Source: Pascua guehoae
Lineage: Eukaryota > Basidiomycota > Tremellomycetes > Trichosporonales > Trichosporonaceae
Direction of reading: 5' to 3'
NCBI GenBank assembly: GCA_001600415.1
Contig: BCJX01000014.1
Span: 984,243-1,031,548 of the forward strand
DNA: 47,306 nucleotides
Shown piece after piece: positions 1-11,189 of this stretch (position 1 is the first letter of the stretch; each line of letters begins with the position of its first letter). The translations under genes and the position numbers were made by a program. The notes beneath the pieces are model-generated. The model was not told the origin of the DNA. It made no database searches and worked only from the letters and a program-made list of their open reading frames with translations.

Positions 1-24
1 GTGCTCTCAGAACCCTCCCCGCCG

Positions 25-88
<64 letters not shown>

Positions 89-326
89 CCCCCCCGCCCC
101 CCGCCCCCCCCCCCCCCCCCCCGGGGGCCCCCGCCACCCTTCTCCATCTCGGTCGCGCCACATTCAGCGTCAAACAGCATGCATACACACAGCAACTGAT
201 ATCCCACTACTCGCGCCTCCCCCGCCTCCTCTACCTTCTATCCACACACACAGAAGCGTTAAGAAGCACTGAGCGGCACTGAGTGGCTCTAACCGCGTGG
301 AACCACCGTCCCCACACCCACCAACA
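1..326. other. Window edge, C-rich tract, no gene seen
   Basis: This stretch lies downstream of the helicase stop at 327-329. It holds a C homopolymer at 27-87 (61 C) that continues, interrupted by single G residues, to about 122, followed by pyrimidine-rich sequence. Open frames across it encode only polyproline or polyglycine and are artefacts of the homopolymer. It could be an intron or UTR of a gene lying to the left, but nothing here shows that. Confidence 0.6.
27..122. repeat. Long poly-C tract (61 C, then interrupted)
   Basis: Bases 27-87 are an unbroken run of 61 C. The following 35 bases are C with isolated G. The complementary strand is G-rich and could form G-quadruplex structure. 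The exact length of such a run in an assembly is unreliable. A similar run of 51 G occurs at 30568-30618. Confidence 0.95.
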
Positions 327-3300
327 CTACATCCCCTTCTGCCGCTTATCCCTAAAGAAGCCAGCCATGCCGCGCGCGACGCCCCCCCAGTCGTCTGGCA
401 CGGCCACGTCGGCGCCAATCCAGTGCGGGAGCTTGCTGCGTATCCGCGGCGTCGCGTAGCGCCTGTCGACGAGGAGGATGGTCGCGTAGTCGTTGGCGTG
501 GCGGATGGCTCGGCCGATCGATTGGTTGACTGCGCGCATGCAGAGGTTCTGGCGTCAGCCTTACTCTTCAGTGATGCGAGCTCTCCTGCCCGCTGTAGCC
601 TGCGCATGTGTGGAGAAAGGGCATCTGTGGAGAAGGGGCATGTATGGAGAAGGGACATGCTTGGACAAGGGGCAGCACAGAATCGAGACCTAGACGCACT
701 TCATACAGCTCCTTGGCTGCGTCCTTGCCCGCACCAGGGAGACGCTCGACGTAGCGCATGCGTTCCTGCAGCTCGACGCTGCCGACGTTTGCAAACGGGA
801 GGCCGACCATGACGACGCAGCGGCCGAGGCGGTCTGAAAAGTTGATTCCTGCGTGTCAGCGATAGGTGCAGGCGAGGGCGGGGTCGAGGCCGTCTGTGAG
901 GCGCACTGTATCGCCCCGACGTTGTGCATACCTTCCGAGAGCTTGCCGCCGACGACGGCAAAGAGGAGCGCGCCAGTGCGTGTCTTTCCACTTGGCCCAG
1001 CTTGAGGCGACTCGATTGCGAGCGCATAGTCGCGCAGGACCGTGTCGACATCGCCGGCGGTCTGGGGCTCGTAAAAGACCTTCTCAGTTAGTAGACAGTT
1101 TGTCAGTGTCAGGTCAGACTGACCTGCTTCTTCTGGTCGAGCTTGGTGAGCAAGCCCGTCGCGCCGCCCCACGCAGTCTTGAGGCGGTCCAAGAATGCGT
1201 ACGACGGGAGAAACACGACGACGCCATCGGGCACGAGTCCAACGGTGGAGAGGAGAACGGCGCCCAGTTCACCCAGCTGGGGTATTAGCCGCGGGAATTG
1301 CCCATTAACCGATACACACCAAACTATCATCCCCGCGGTTGGCAAACTTAAACTCGAGCTCGACCTTGCGGGGGCCGCGGCTCACGACCTGGGTTAGGAG
1401 GTTGGCCTTGGGGATGACGTGCGCGCACGAGAGTGTCGCAAAGCGGTCCCGCGGGACGGAGGGGAACAGCTGGCGGAAAAAGTCGGATACCTGGGTGTCA
1501 AAGTCAGCTCGGCAGTGGTATGTGCTGCTCACGGGCTCCATGGTGCCTCCCGCAAGGACGACGGCGCGCGCCTGCTCGACAATGTCGGCAAAGCGCTCGG
1601 CGGGGTTCAGGAGGACGTATTTGACCGTGACGACGTCGCCGTCGAGGGCGAGGAGGACGCGTCCGTCGTCGCGCGCGTCGGTGAGCGACGCGAGGAAGGC
1701 CTCGACGGCGTGGAACGCTGCGATGCTCGCGTGTCGTGTGGCGGTCGACCGTGGTCGCTTCTCATTTCCCTTGGCGGCAGCAGCCTCGAGACTCTCTGCA
1801 AACCCGCTGACCTTGCGCGCGAGCTTGGACTCGTGGAGGTAGGCCAACAGCTCGACGAGATTGACGGCGTCTGCGCCGCCCTTGCCTACGCGCGCCATGA
1901 GCGTGTTGACGTCGAGAAGCTCGCCGCGCGCTAGCTTGCGTGTCGAGTCGGCACGTGCCGAGGCGGCGTACGCGTCGCACACGCGCACCAGGCCGCGGAG
2001 GACGGACAGACACTGGGCGACCCACAGTGCGTGCCGGGGTTTGAGACGGTTCTTGAACCGCGCGAGATATTGTGTCAGCTGGACGGCGGCGCTTGACAAG
2101 TGCGACGCCGGGAGCGTGGTCGAGTATATACCGAGAATCGTGTCGATGAGATCTGGGCAGCGTCAGGAGAAACGGCCTCGCTGCGGTTTACAACATTCTC
2201 ACTCACTATGCGCTTCGTCAATGACAACAATCTGGTCTGTCAGGTCAATGCCCAGCGCCTCGCGGGCGCTGCGCTGCAAGAGGAGATTGTATGGCAGCGT
2301 GACGAGCTGGGCCTGGCGCACCGCCCGCCGCGTCGCATAATAGGGACACACGCCGACGCGGCGGCCCTCGCTGACCAGGTCCTCGATGTCGCGCGGGGTC
2401 GCGAGCACCGCATCTCGTGCGTCGAGGAGCAAGTGCTCATCCGTCTTGGACGGGAGGTGGGGACAGCGTGCGGCGCCTGTGGTCAGCAACGAGTGTCAAG
2501 TTCGGTCAAGTAGCGTCCACTCACCCGACTTTTGCATGTCGAGACAGGCCTCGTTGAGGCGCTGCTCCCCCCGCGCCGCGGCACGCACTTTGTCGTTGAT
2601 GCACATCTGCCGCCGAGACGCGAGCGGGACGAGCGCGACGCGGTCGTCCTCTTCCACCCCACTGCTACAGCTCCCCTCCGCGGCTGGCGGTTCAACACCC
2701 CCAAACGTGGTCTTTAGTAGCTCGGCGGTAAGCTGGCGCAGCTGCGAGTGTGTCCGTGACGCGTAGTAGACCTTGGGCACGTCGTCGTCATCCTCTTCCT
2801 CCTCCTTGTCCTTGCCACGCAGCGTCGCCATGAGTTCCCGCACCTCGGCGGAGAGCTGGATCCCGTCGTCGGCGTCGTCGGTCGCGTCCTTGTCTTCGGG
2901 AAGGAACTCGTCGTCGGCCGCTTTGCCTTTGCCCTTACTCTGACCTAGAGACACACCCTCGTGGCTGGTAGTGGCGCCGACGCGAGCCCGCTTTGTGGAC
3001 CGAAATGGCCCGCCGGCCGCTCCTGCCGCCCCCGCCTGCCGCGCACGCCTCTCTCGCTCGCGGGCAGCAGCGAGGCGTGCCGCCCGTGCTGCCGCCGACG
3101 CACGCAGCTGTGCCATGTGTCGCTTGACGGCCTTTTCGACGACCCATGGTGGGTCTGCCACGTTAGTCATCGCAACACCTGACGTTGCACAAGGGCAGGC
3201 AACACACCATCCGGGTCCTCGGCCGCAAAGCCAGCGCGCAGATCGGCCTCGGCAGACGTGTCCAGCCGGCGGCGGTGGGCGGCGAGCCAGCTCAGCGTCG

Positions 3301-3750
3301 CGGTCAGGAGCGTGAGCGACTTGCCTGTGCCGGTTGGCGACTCGACCTGCGTGTCAGCATGTGCGAGCGTGAAAGTGGAATGCCCAGCTCGGCTGCTGCT
3401 TTCATTGTCCCACAGGCCACAAGAATGCGCGGAGGCAGGTTACAGATGGAGCCGGGACTTGGGGTACAGCTACGCACAATGGCTATCTTGCCGTCCTCGA
3501 TCGCGGCAAAGACGGTGCGCATGAGGTCGAGCTGGATAGTATACGGCTGGGGGTATGGGAACGGAAACGAGTCGGGCGTCGGGAGATGCGGGAGGACGGG
3601 CGTGTTGTTGTCCAGGACATTGCGGGGTGGGGCAATGGTTGGTGGGCCCGTACGGGGCGGGGCAGCCGACGCAGACGAGAACGTCCCCACGTCTCTACTC
3701 GCACCGGCTCGTGGGACCATTCCCGATGTCGACGCTGTGCCGTCGCCCAT
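327..3750 (-). CDS. CHL1: Fe-S ATP-dependent DNA helicase, CHL1/DDX11 family
   Basis: This is a 938-aa superfamily 2 5'-3' DNA helicase of the XPD/Chl1 group. Family members act in the nucleus in sister-chromatid cohesion and replication-fork maintenance. Nine exons: 3478-3750, 3208-3346, 2525-3154, 2207-2476, 1320-2152, 1124-1276, 932-1079, 700-848, 327-548. All junctions are GT-AG and phases agree; the 932-1079 exon could start 3 nt earlier. Visible motifs: Q-motif-like [12 protein letters not shown] near residue 70, Walker A SPTGTGKS at 94-101, and DEAH at 434-437 split across an intron and followed by N. Four cysteines sit where the Fe-S cluster is expected (C322, C341, C352, C391). FLPSY marks the second helicase half, and motif VI is QSIGRAIRH at 874-882. 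A low-complexity Ala/Arg- and Asp/Glu-rich insert occupies about 145-260, as is common in fungal Chl1. Start chosen at the ATG at 3748-3750. Only the start is uncertain. Confidence 0.95.
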
Positions 3751-4081
3751 GCAGAGTGGATAAGTTGCGAGTCGATGGTGATGGTGTGGGTGTTGGTTGA
3801 AATGTGTGTCAGAGGCACGCGTTCATTTGCGACGCGTTGTGGGGTCCCCGGGTGGCGAGCTGGTGGAACCGCCGTGAGGGTGCCACCCGCTACGCAGCTA
3901 CCTGGCACCACTCTGATTGATTTTCCGCAGACAACCAGCCCGACAAGACGGCTCTGCTGCTCAAAACATGCATACGCCAGCTACCACTACTGCTCCTTTT
4001 GTAATTTGTTCTCTCTCATTGGCTTTGAACGTCTCTGAACTGGCGACGACATGGGCGAGAATTGGGCGAGAATTCGCCCTC
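3751..4081. other. Intergenic region between CHL1 start and MsrB stop
   Basis: This 331-bp stretch should hold the CHL1 promoter and the 3' end of the MsrB transcript. No conserved element, RNA gene or convincing open frame was recognised. Confidence 0.5.
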
Positions 4082-5149
4082 CTACTTGCCCTCGTCCTCC
4101 TTAAAGTTGAGCGAGATGCCATTGACGCAGTGCCGCTCGTCGGTCGGCGTCTTGTATCCCTCGCCCTTGAAGACGTGGCTGAGGTTAGTGCTGCCGGACA
4201 TACCTGGACACAGCTATCTCCGTGTCGGAGTTCCCAATGCTTGCAGTGTCGAGGGTCGAGGTCCAACTCACCCAAGGTGTCCACCGCTGCCTGTCAGCCC
4301 CGCCCACGTCCCCCCTTCCAATTACTCACCAGTTGGTGCAGATAATCTCGGTGCGCTGGCGCCCGCCCGAGTTGTCGGCCTGGCGCGTGACGGCACCGGG
4401 GATCGAGTCAAAGTACGCCGGCCAGCCGCAGCCCGAGTCGCTGCGAGTGAGCCTCGACACATCTATAGTCTGCGCGGAGTGGACTCACAACTTGGTGGTC
4501 GACTTGTACAGCGGCGCATCACAGCCCGCGCAGTCTGGCGTTAGCTAAGGGTTACAGTCTACATGCCATTGTGTCTCTTGTCCGATGAGCGGTGGCCGTC
4601 ACACACAGCACGCCTATGGCAGACAGCACGCTCATGGCCCTGCGGTGTGCCCTCTGGCCTTATCATGCGCTTCGGACAGGCTTGTACACGGCCCACCAGC
4701 GACGACTCACAGTACGTGCCGGCGTCAAACTTGTGGTCGTACGCGTGCGACCCGGGCATCTCGGTACCCTTCTGGCGGAGGACGCGGAACTGGGGTCAGC
4801 CGTCTGCGGGACTCTGTGGCTACGAGTACAGCATAGGGTGCAGCATCCTAGGCATCGCCATGTAAACGTACACGACGCTGCACCCTTCCTCTACGACAGC
4901 AGCGGCATGCAGACGTACCTGCTCGGGACTGAGCTGGGCGATCCACTCGCTGTCCGACTTCTGGACCTTTGGCGCGCTCATGGTTGCACTAGCCGACGTG
5001 GAGAAGAGGCCAAAGAGGGAGATCTGGAGGCGCTGGGCGGGTGTCGGGCGCGGGACGGGGGCGGGGGCGGGGGCGGCGCGGAGGGGTGTACGAGAGGTGG
5101 ATAGAGGGATGCGGGGGCGGACCAGAGCTCGGATGGGGAGGCGCGGCAT
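4082..5149 (-). CDS. MXR2: Peptide-methionine (R)-S-oxide reductase, MsrB family
   Basis: MsrB enzymes reduce methionine-R-sulfoxide in proteins using thioredoxin. The model is 192 aa in six exons: 4919-5149, 4711-4789, 4489-4534, 4330-4440, 4272-4286 and 4082-4178. All junctions are GT-AG and the total is 579 nt. Key residues: zinc-binding C105-x-x-C108 and C153-x-x-C156, and the catalytic cysteine C178 in RHCVN. The fifth exon is only 15 nt; it completes C156 and encodes GGHL. The first 57 residues, from the ATG at 5147-5149, are rich in Arg, Ser and Pro and almost free of acidic residues, so they look like a mitochondrial targeting leader. An internal ATG (MSAPK, near 4980) could give a cytosolic form. 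An upstream in-frame Met at 5302 is possible but less convincing. Confidence 0.95.
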
Positions 5150-5821
5150 AAGAGTTGAATGTAGGAGGTTGGAGAGTGGAGTGGGCAGTGTGGTGTTGGG
5201 GTGTGGGAGACGGGGTTTGTCACCGGGTCGAGGTGGCCGGAGGAGATGGCCGATGATGTCGTGCTTGGCGACCGACGCGAGATGGCCTCCACCATTGAGC
5301 ATCGTGGGTTGCCTTTAGCTAGGCTGGGCGGCCGCGTCGGGCTCCGAGCATGCCGAGCACAACAGGCAACAAGCCGAGCACAGTTCTCTGCCTCGTCGGC
5401 CAAATAGCAGAACAAATGCTATGCATGACAACTATGAACGCAGATCAGACCCTTCCGCTCCCGGAGGGCGCCCGTTTCTCCACCCGCGGCTCTGTGAGCC
5501 TTTCGGATTAAGGATGACAAGTGGGTGGGATCATCATGTCTGCGTGGGGGGACAATGGTACAGGTCACGATGGATACAGAGGGATGCGAATGCGAATGAA
5601 GTCGGTGGGGAGGAGAGTTAGGAGGGCGGAGTCACTGCACTGTGGACATGACGAGAGTGTGATGGGAAGGAAACGGAGTCGGAGGGGGGGGAGCACAACT
5701 GGGAAACGTCTTGGGTGTCGCTGGGACCAGCTGTCCGACAGCCATATGCGGCTACCCGATGACGGTGGATAACGAACAAGAAGCGCCAACACCACCCCCA
5801 ACTCAAACACCATGTGAGCCG
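5150..5821. other. Intergenic, MsrB upstream region
   Basis: This 670-bp stretch lies between the MsrB start and the stop of the next minus-strand gene. It should contain the MsrB promoter. It has G-rich, T-poor sequence near 5685-5695 and no recognisable gene, RNA or repeat of note. Confidence 0.5.
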
Positions 5822-6504
5822 CTACTGCGGGCTCTGAGCGGCAGCCTCGGCGGCCTCTTGCTGGTCGCCCGACGGCTCCTCCTCGATATACGTCTCGTTG
5901 GGGACGGGCGCGTCAAACGGGTCAGGCGGCGCTGGCGGAGTCGCGTGTTGCTGGCGCTCGAGCTGGTGGCGGAGGTGGGACGAGCGGGGTGGGGGAATGT
6001 GATTGGGGCGGAGGGCCGGGGACGGCGGTGATGGGGGACGTTTCGAGCCCTGGCACGTGGGTTAGTGATACTAGTGTACAGCATTTTGAGGACAAACTCA
6101 CAGCCATGACGGGGGGCACCTCGCGCCCATCGGGGCGCTCGAGCAAGGCGTCGAGGTTGAGCTCGTCCCACGCGGGCGCCTGCTCGTGCCCGCCCAGGTC
6201 GCCGAGGAGGTTGCCGACCGCGCGGGGGCCGGTGCGGCCCTGCTTTGGCCGGCCGTAGGGGTACGACGGGTGGAGCTGTGAGGGGAGCGTCTCGTCGGCG
6301 TCAATCGCGGGCGGCTTGAGGTGCTCGGGGATCTCGACGTTTTGGTCAAAGCCCGGCATGACCGACCAGCCCGTCCTCATCGGCTCCTCGTCGGTGAGGA
6401 GCGCGAGGAGGTAGCCCCGCGTCGCGTGCAGGTGGGTGAAGCGTGCATCCTGGCGTGAGTCTGTGGTCCGCGGGAGGGACACGTACGGTGATGGAGGTGG
6501 TCAT
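5822..6504 (-). CDS. Hypothetical proline-rich protein
   Basis: I do not recognise this protein. Three exons (6487-6504, 6102-6449, 5822-6049) join in phase 0 to give 197 aa from the ATG at 6502-6504. Donors are GTACGT and GTGAGT; acceptors are CAG. The N-terminal 120 residues look folded and contain RGYLLALL and EPMRTGWSVMPGF. The C-terminal third is Pro-rich and ends in an acidic, Ala/Gln-rich tail. A DPF tripeptide lies at about 165-167. The first exon encodes only six residues. The frame stays open upstream to other Met codons (for example 6591), so the true start may be earlier. Splice phases and codon use support a real gene; function is unknown. Confidence 0.7.
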
Positions 6505-7426
6505 GGGGGGTGCGGTACAAGGACATGAAGTGCAAGGGTGCAGAGAAGAAGAAAGGTCTTGCATTGTTGCGAGCGTCGAGTCTGTGGTCATTGTTTGGCT
6601 GTGATGCGGTCGAGATATTTGCTTCCGTGCCCACTCGCGTGGCTCGTAATTGGGTGTGGCACAAGATCCAAGATTGGGGGTGGGGGATGAGGTCGATGAG
6701 GCCGTCTCAAGTCTTGACGACCGGCAAGGTAGAGTAAGTTTTGAGGAGTGGATGAGTTGATGAATTAAGCAAGGGAGGATGGAGTTGACAAGCATGTTGA
6801 CACGAGGCAAAGCAACGAGCACGGGCAAACACGAGGCATCCACAATGGGTGGCGTTTGTGATGGGCCATCACAACAATGGGCACTGCTTCGGCACTTCTG
6901 GGGGTCTCATCTGCTTGAGGTGGCTACCGAGTTCCTGACAGCATGACAGTGCTGCTGCAAGCGTATTCTACGCTGTAGACTAGGTGCAACCTCCTGATGG
7001 CAGTACGATTATCAACGCGAGGGTGCGAGCGAGCGAGAGTGTTCTCTCTCTCGCTGACGCGTTGAGGTGAGAAGGACAATGCGTGTTCACGACCACGGGG
7101 ACCATCCCCAGGATGCAAGAGAGTGTTGTAGACGGTATCAACAGCGGCTTAAGAGGATGAGCACCACTGTCTTTAGCCTGCTGGCACAGGTGCGCCTCAC
7201 GACCACCTGGAAAGGGCTCAGAAAGTATGGGTTCATTGATGTTTACATTTATTTTCCATGCAGCAGTGCGGTTTATGTACTATGCAGGGGTACAACAAGT
7301 TACAGTGTGGGCGAGGCATGTGGTCGGTCGTGAGAGCGTCGCAGCCGTGTTGTAGAGTGTGGCAACCGTGTGATAATAGGCGTAGGGACGGTCGGGGGAG
7401 CGTGCGTATTGGGAACAACGAGCGAC
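6505..7426. other. Intergenic, about 0.9 kb, no gene seen
   Basis: No open frame with fungal-like coding character was found here. The stretch would contain the promoter of the small proline-rich gene and the 3' region of the gene to its right. A short inverted sequence (agagagtg/tctctctcgctg) lies near 7036-7056. Confidence 0.45.
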
Positions 7427-10400
7427 TTAGAACGGCACGCCAAAGCGTGCGGGAGGACGCGAGGGCACAGCCGGCTTGGGGACCACTGACGCCTGCGCCA
7501 TGTGGGTATGGATGTGATGCTGGTGGGGGAGATGGTTGTGTGCGGGGTTGGAGTCGTGGTTGTCAAATGGGTTGACGAGAATGTCAAAGTCTTCTGGCGT
7601 CATGGGTCCGAGCTCGGAGTGGCCGCTGGATCCACGTGTCATGGGCTCGTCGGACAGGGAAAGCGGGGCCGAGTGGTCGGTCGAAGACTCGCTGTCGCGC
7701 CGTTCGGGAAGGGGTTTGCTCCAGAACAACTCGAGCGGTGTCTGGTACGCCGGCACTGGGGTGGGCGAGTAGTTCATGAGCTTGGCGGGCGAAGGACGCC
7801 GTGGGCGGTCGCGGTACGACATTGGTGGAGGAACTGGCCACTCCCACTCCTCGGCTTCGCGAATCGCTGCCAGTGCCTCGAGACGGATCGATGCGCGCTC
7901 AGATGCCGTGCGCCTGCGCACGGGTGGCGGCGTCGGAGGAAGCGGGTGGGAAGGGGGCATCGACTTGGACAGAGAAAGCGACGACTTTCGGGGCCGCGGC
8001 TGCACTTCGGCGATCGCAAAAGGGTGTGCGAAATCGTCGCGCGGGAGACTGGCGGGGCCACCAAAGGGGTCGCTAAAGTCAATGAGCTGGTCCGCGGCGA
8101 GCTCGTCGAGGTTGGCGTCTGGCTCGAGAGTGTGGGGCATCGGCGTTGACGAAGACGAGTTGGTTGACGATTGGACACCGAATGGCGACACTGGTGAGAT
8201 GCCAGAGGGAATAGGACGGGACGGAGGAGCACGCGCAACAGACGCTGCAAGAGGTGGGAGCGGGGGAAGAGGTCGCATCGGCGGCGGCTTCTGTGGTGGT
8301 GGTGTTGAAGTTGCCAAGTATGGGGGCGACCGCGCCGTCAATGACCGTTGGGTGGACGGAACGATGATGGGTGGTGGCGGAGGGGCACGCTTCGGGGGAG
8401 GAGGGTACTGGCGTCCAATCGCTGCGACCGACGTGTCCAATGGATGAGATGCGGGCACAGTCATGGACATGGGCGAGGGTACGTGCGGGTGGTCGAGAAC
8501 CGACGCACGCGATGCAGAGCGCACACGCCGTGCTGGGGACAGGGAAAAGTCGAGACGCTCGCCACCGACAGAGCGAGAGCGACGATGGGATTCAGGCCCG
8601 GATCGACCCGGCAAAGACGTGTTGCTCGTAATGATGGGAAGAAAGTGGGAGGCCGCCTTGGGAACCGAGCTCGTGCGGCGACGGACGGCGACTTGGGCGG
8701 CTTCGGTGATGGGGGTGAGTTCTTCTTCTGTACCAAACCCAGACTCTGTAGGGGAGAGAGGGTAGTCGGAGAGGTCGAGAAGACGTTCTTCTCTGCCGAG
8801 TGGTGGGATTGTAGAGGGCAGTGATGGATGAGTGGCGATGGATGTGGATGTGGATGTGGGTGTGGGTGTAGTACAAGAGTAGTGTCCCATGCCCATCGGG
8901 TGGTCATCTAATGGACAGTGTCAGCGCACGGATCGTCGGTAGGGGGGAAGTGTGGCGTCTTTTTGTCTTGTATATAAAAGCACGGATCCACTACTCACCT
9001 CCATCTGTTGGCACACTTGGATTTCCGTGGCGCGCGCCCAATGCGGGCCGTGGCGACGCACCCACCCCCACCGCCGCCGTCATTGCAAGAGCGGCAGCGG
9101 CGCTGAGAGAACGAGGTCTTCGGGCGGCATGTGTAGGGGACGTGCTGGTGCATGCACCGGGTGCCGGGTGACGCAGAGCGACCGATCGAGTCATGGCAGC
9201 GCTCGGTGGAGGAGGCGCACAGAACGGGTCGAATGGGATGGGCATGTTTTGTGAAGAAGAGATGGAGGATGTGGAAGATAGCTGCTTGGTGTGCTTGCGC
9301 AGGACAAGAGGAACGTCCATGGCAAAGGCTTTAAAGATGTTTGAAGCAGGGCTCCCTTCTTCGATCGCCTTCGAGTCGCGACTAGGTGTGCGAGCGTGAG
9401 AGTCTGTCATGGTAAGGGCGGGGTGGCGCTCATGGCGGCGTTGCGTGTCGCGTTTGCCCGGGGTTACAGGCGTCATTGGGCGGCTTGGCGCTGGTGTAGA
9501 CGACATTGGCGTGGGCGGGGGCACGGGTGTGTAGCCCGGGTGGTAAGCACTGCCAAAGGTAGTGTGCTCGAGCAAGTTGAGGTCGCGCATGTCCCGGTGG
9601 TCGCCTGGTGTCGGCAGGTCGATGAGCGTTACAGTGGGCGAAGTGTCGGGCAAGGGACAAGCATACACTGTCGATTGGGGAGAAGAGTCGTCACTCTACG
9701 ACACATCCGAGTCAGCATGCACTACTTTGTCCGACAACTGTCACTCTTTCCGCGTCTCTTGTGTCTCATTCGCACTGGGTGGTCTTTGTCTTGCCGTGTC
9801 TTGTTTACAGGACGGGACGGCGAGGAACAAATGCACGGATACGATACGGGAGCGTGACGAAGACGACATGACCACCAGGAAAGAGAGAAAAAGAAACCAC
9901 TCACGATGCTTTTTGAAGGGAACCCCCAGTCGTGCCAGTCGAGCAGGAATTCGTATGGGTTTGTCTCTCGAGAAGAGTGCAAAGAGTATTGATCACGGTG
10001 GTGGTTGGACGAGATCAAGTTTGGAGTGGATGCAGTGGGAGTTGTAGACGACGACGACGACGTCGACGACGAAAAGGAAGAGGCAGAGTGCGGCGTTCGC
10101 GGCGTGGCTGGGCAAGGTGAGAGTGGAGTGAGGGGGCTGGCCGGACTGGTCGTACTGGTGGTGGTGGGCGCAGGGGCCACCATCACCCTGGGTATGCTCT
10201 TGAAACGATCGGGCAGGATCGGCGGCAATGGTGGTGGCAGTCGGCGCACAGTTGGTACAGACGTCTGTTTCGACGGGTCTGGCTCCGACTTTGTGCGACG
10301 CCGTAAAAGGAACATGTCGGGACGGCGCTCGGACTGGTCGGATGGGGACGCCTCCGACTCTTTTTGCTTTCGTTTGGGTTTCTTTTGTTTGGGCGGTGCA

Positions 10401-10459
10401 GGGGACCGAGAACGCACAGGCGTCGTCCGCGCCCACAGGTGAGGTGTGTCCATCATCAT
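7427..10459 (-). CDS. Large disordered Ser/Pro-rich protein with NPF/DPF motifs
   Basis: This gene has three exons, 9905-10459, 8999-9695 and 7427-8907. They join with matching phases (ATC/AGT in phase 0; GGA-G/AT) into 2733 nt, giving 910 aa. Intron sizes are 209 and 91 nt. The protein is almost wholly low complexity: Ser, Pro, Thr and Arg, with many PxxP and polyproline stretches and RxxS sites. No enzyme domain is visible. Near residue 150-185 is a less degenerate patch (NPYEFLLDWHDWGFPSK). Short motifs stand out: DPF at about 341-343 and 697-699, NPF at about 863-865, and clathrin-box-like LLDLS (460-464) and LIDFS (692-696). In known proteins these bind AP-2 appendages, EH domains and clathrin. 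A scaffold or endocytic adaptor role is therefore an inference. A His-rich patch lies near 878-886. Start is the first of three consecutive ATGs. Confidence 0.8.
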
Positions 10460-11173
10460 TGTCGTGTGCGTCGGTGGGGTTCACTTGTGTTCAAACAAGA
10501 GGGGAGCCAAGCCGAGTGCCGACGAGCACAGAGCGTTGAGCGGTTGAGCGGCTCTCCCGACTCTGTGAACCACTGCACTGCAACGTCTCGAAACGCAAAT
10601 TCAAAGTGTATGGTCAAGAATGAGTTCGGGGGATTTTGGTGGTCGGGCAAGACGGGGGAGAGGTGGGGGTGCGCGATAATCGTACTCAGTTTTGAGCATT
10701 CCCCCCTTGGCCCCCTGGTGTGCTTGTCTGTTGCAATCTACGTCGGTCTCAATCGTGAACCGAGGGCGGAAACCTGTGGCCCGAAAGTGTGGATTGCTTG
10801 GCTTACTTGGTCGCTTGCTCGCTTTGGGTGCACGGCACTCGAACAGACTGCGGGGTGGCGCACGGCGGCCGATGAGGGACCGAGGGACAAGTGTTGCAGG
10901 ATCAAGAGGGGACAGGGGGGCAAAAGGAAGGGGGGGGGCGTGTTGGCGGCAGGGTATGCTGCAGTCAGAGGATTGGACAGAGGACTGTGCGTGGGTCGGT
11001 GGCTTGCAACGATGCCAAAACCTCGCTCCGACAGCGAACAGGGGTATCGGGGGCGGGGTTGGTGGGCAAACCGTGCGTCGTCCGGTACACTAGCGAGCCA
11101 GAGAGAGAGAGAGATGGTAAGGGCAAACCGCAGTGCCGGCGACCAATGCTTGTGACGAGCAAGTGCCCGAGTT

Positions 11174-11189
11174 GGGGGGGGGGGGGGGG
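11174..11189. repeat. G16 homopolymer
   Basis: Sixteen consecutive G. It is one of several long C/G runs in the window. Confidence 0.9.

Noticed and set aside
1..282. Polyproline/polyglycine open frames over the C-run
   Set aside because: They are direct translations of a homopolymer and have no independent coding evidence.
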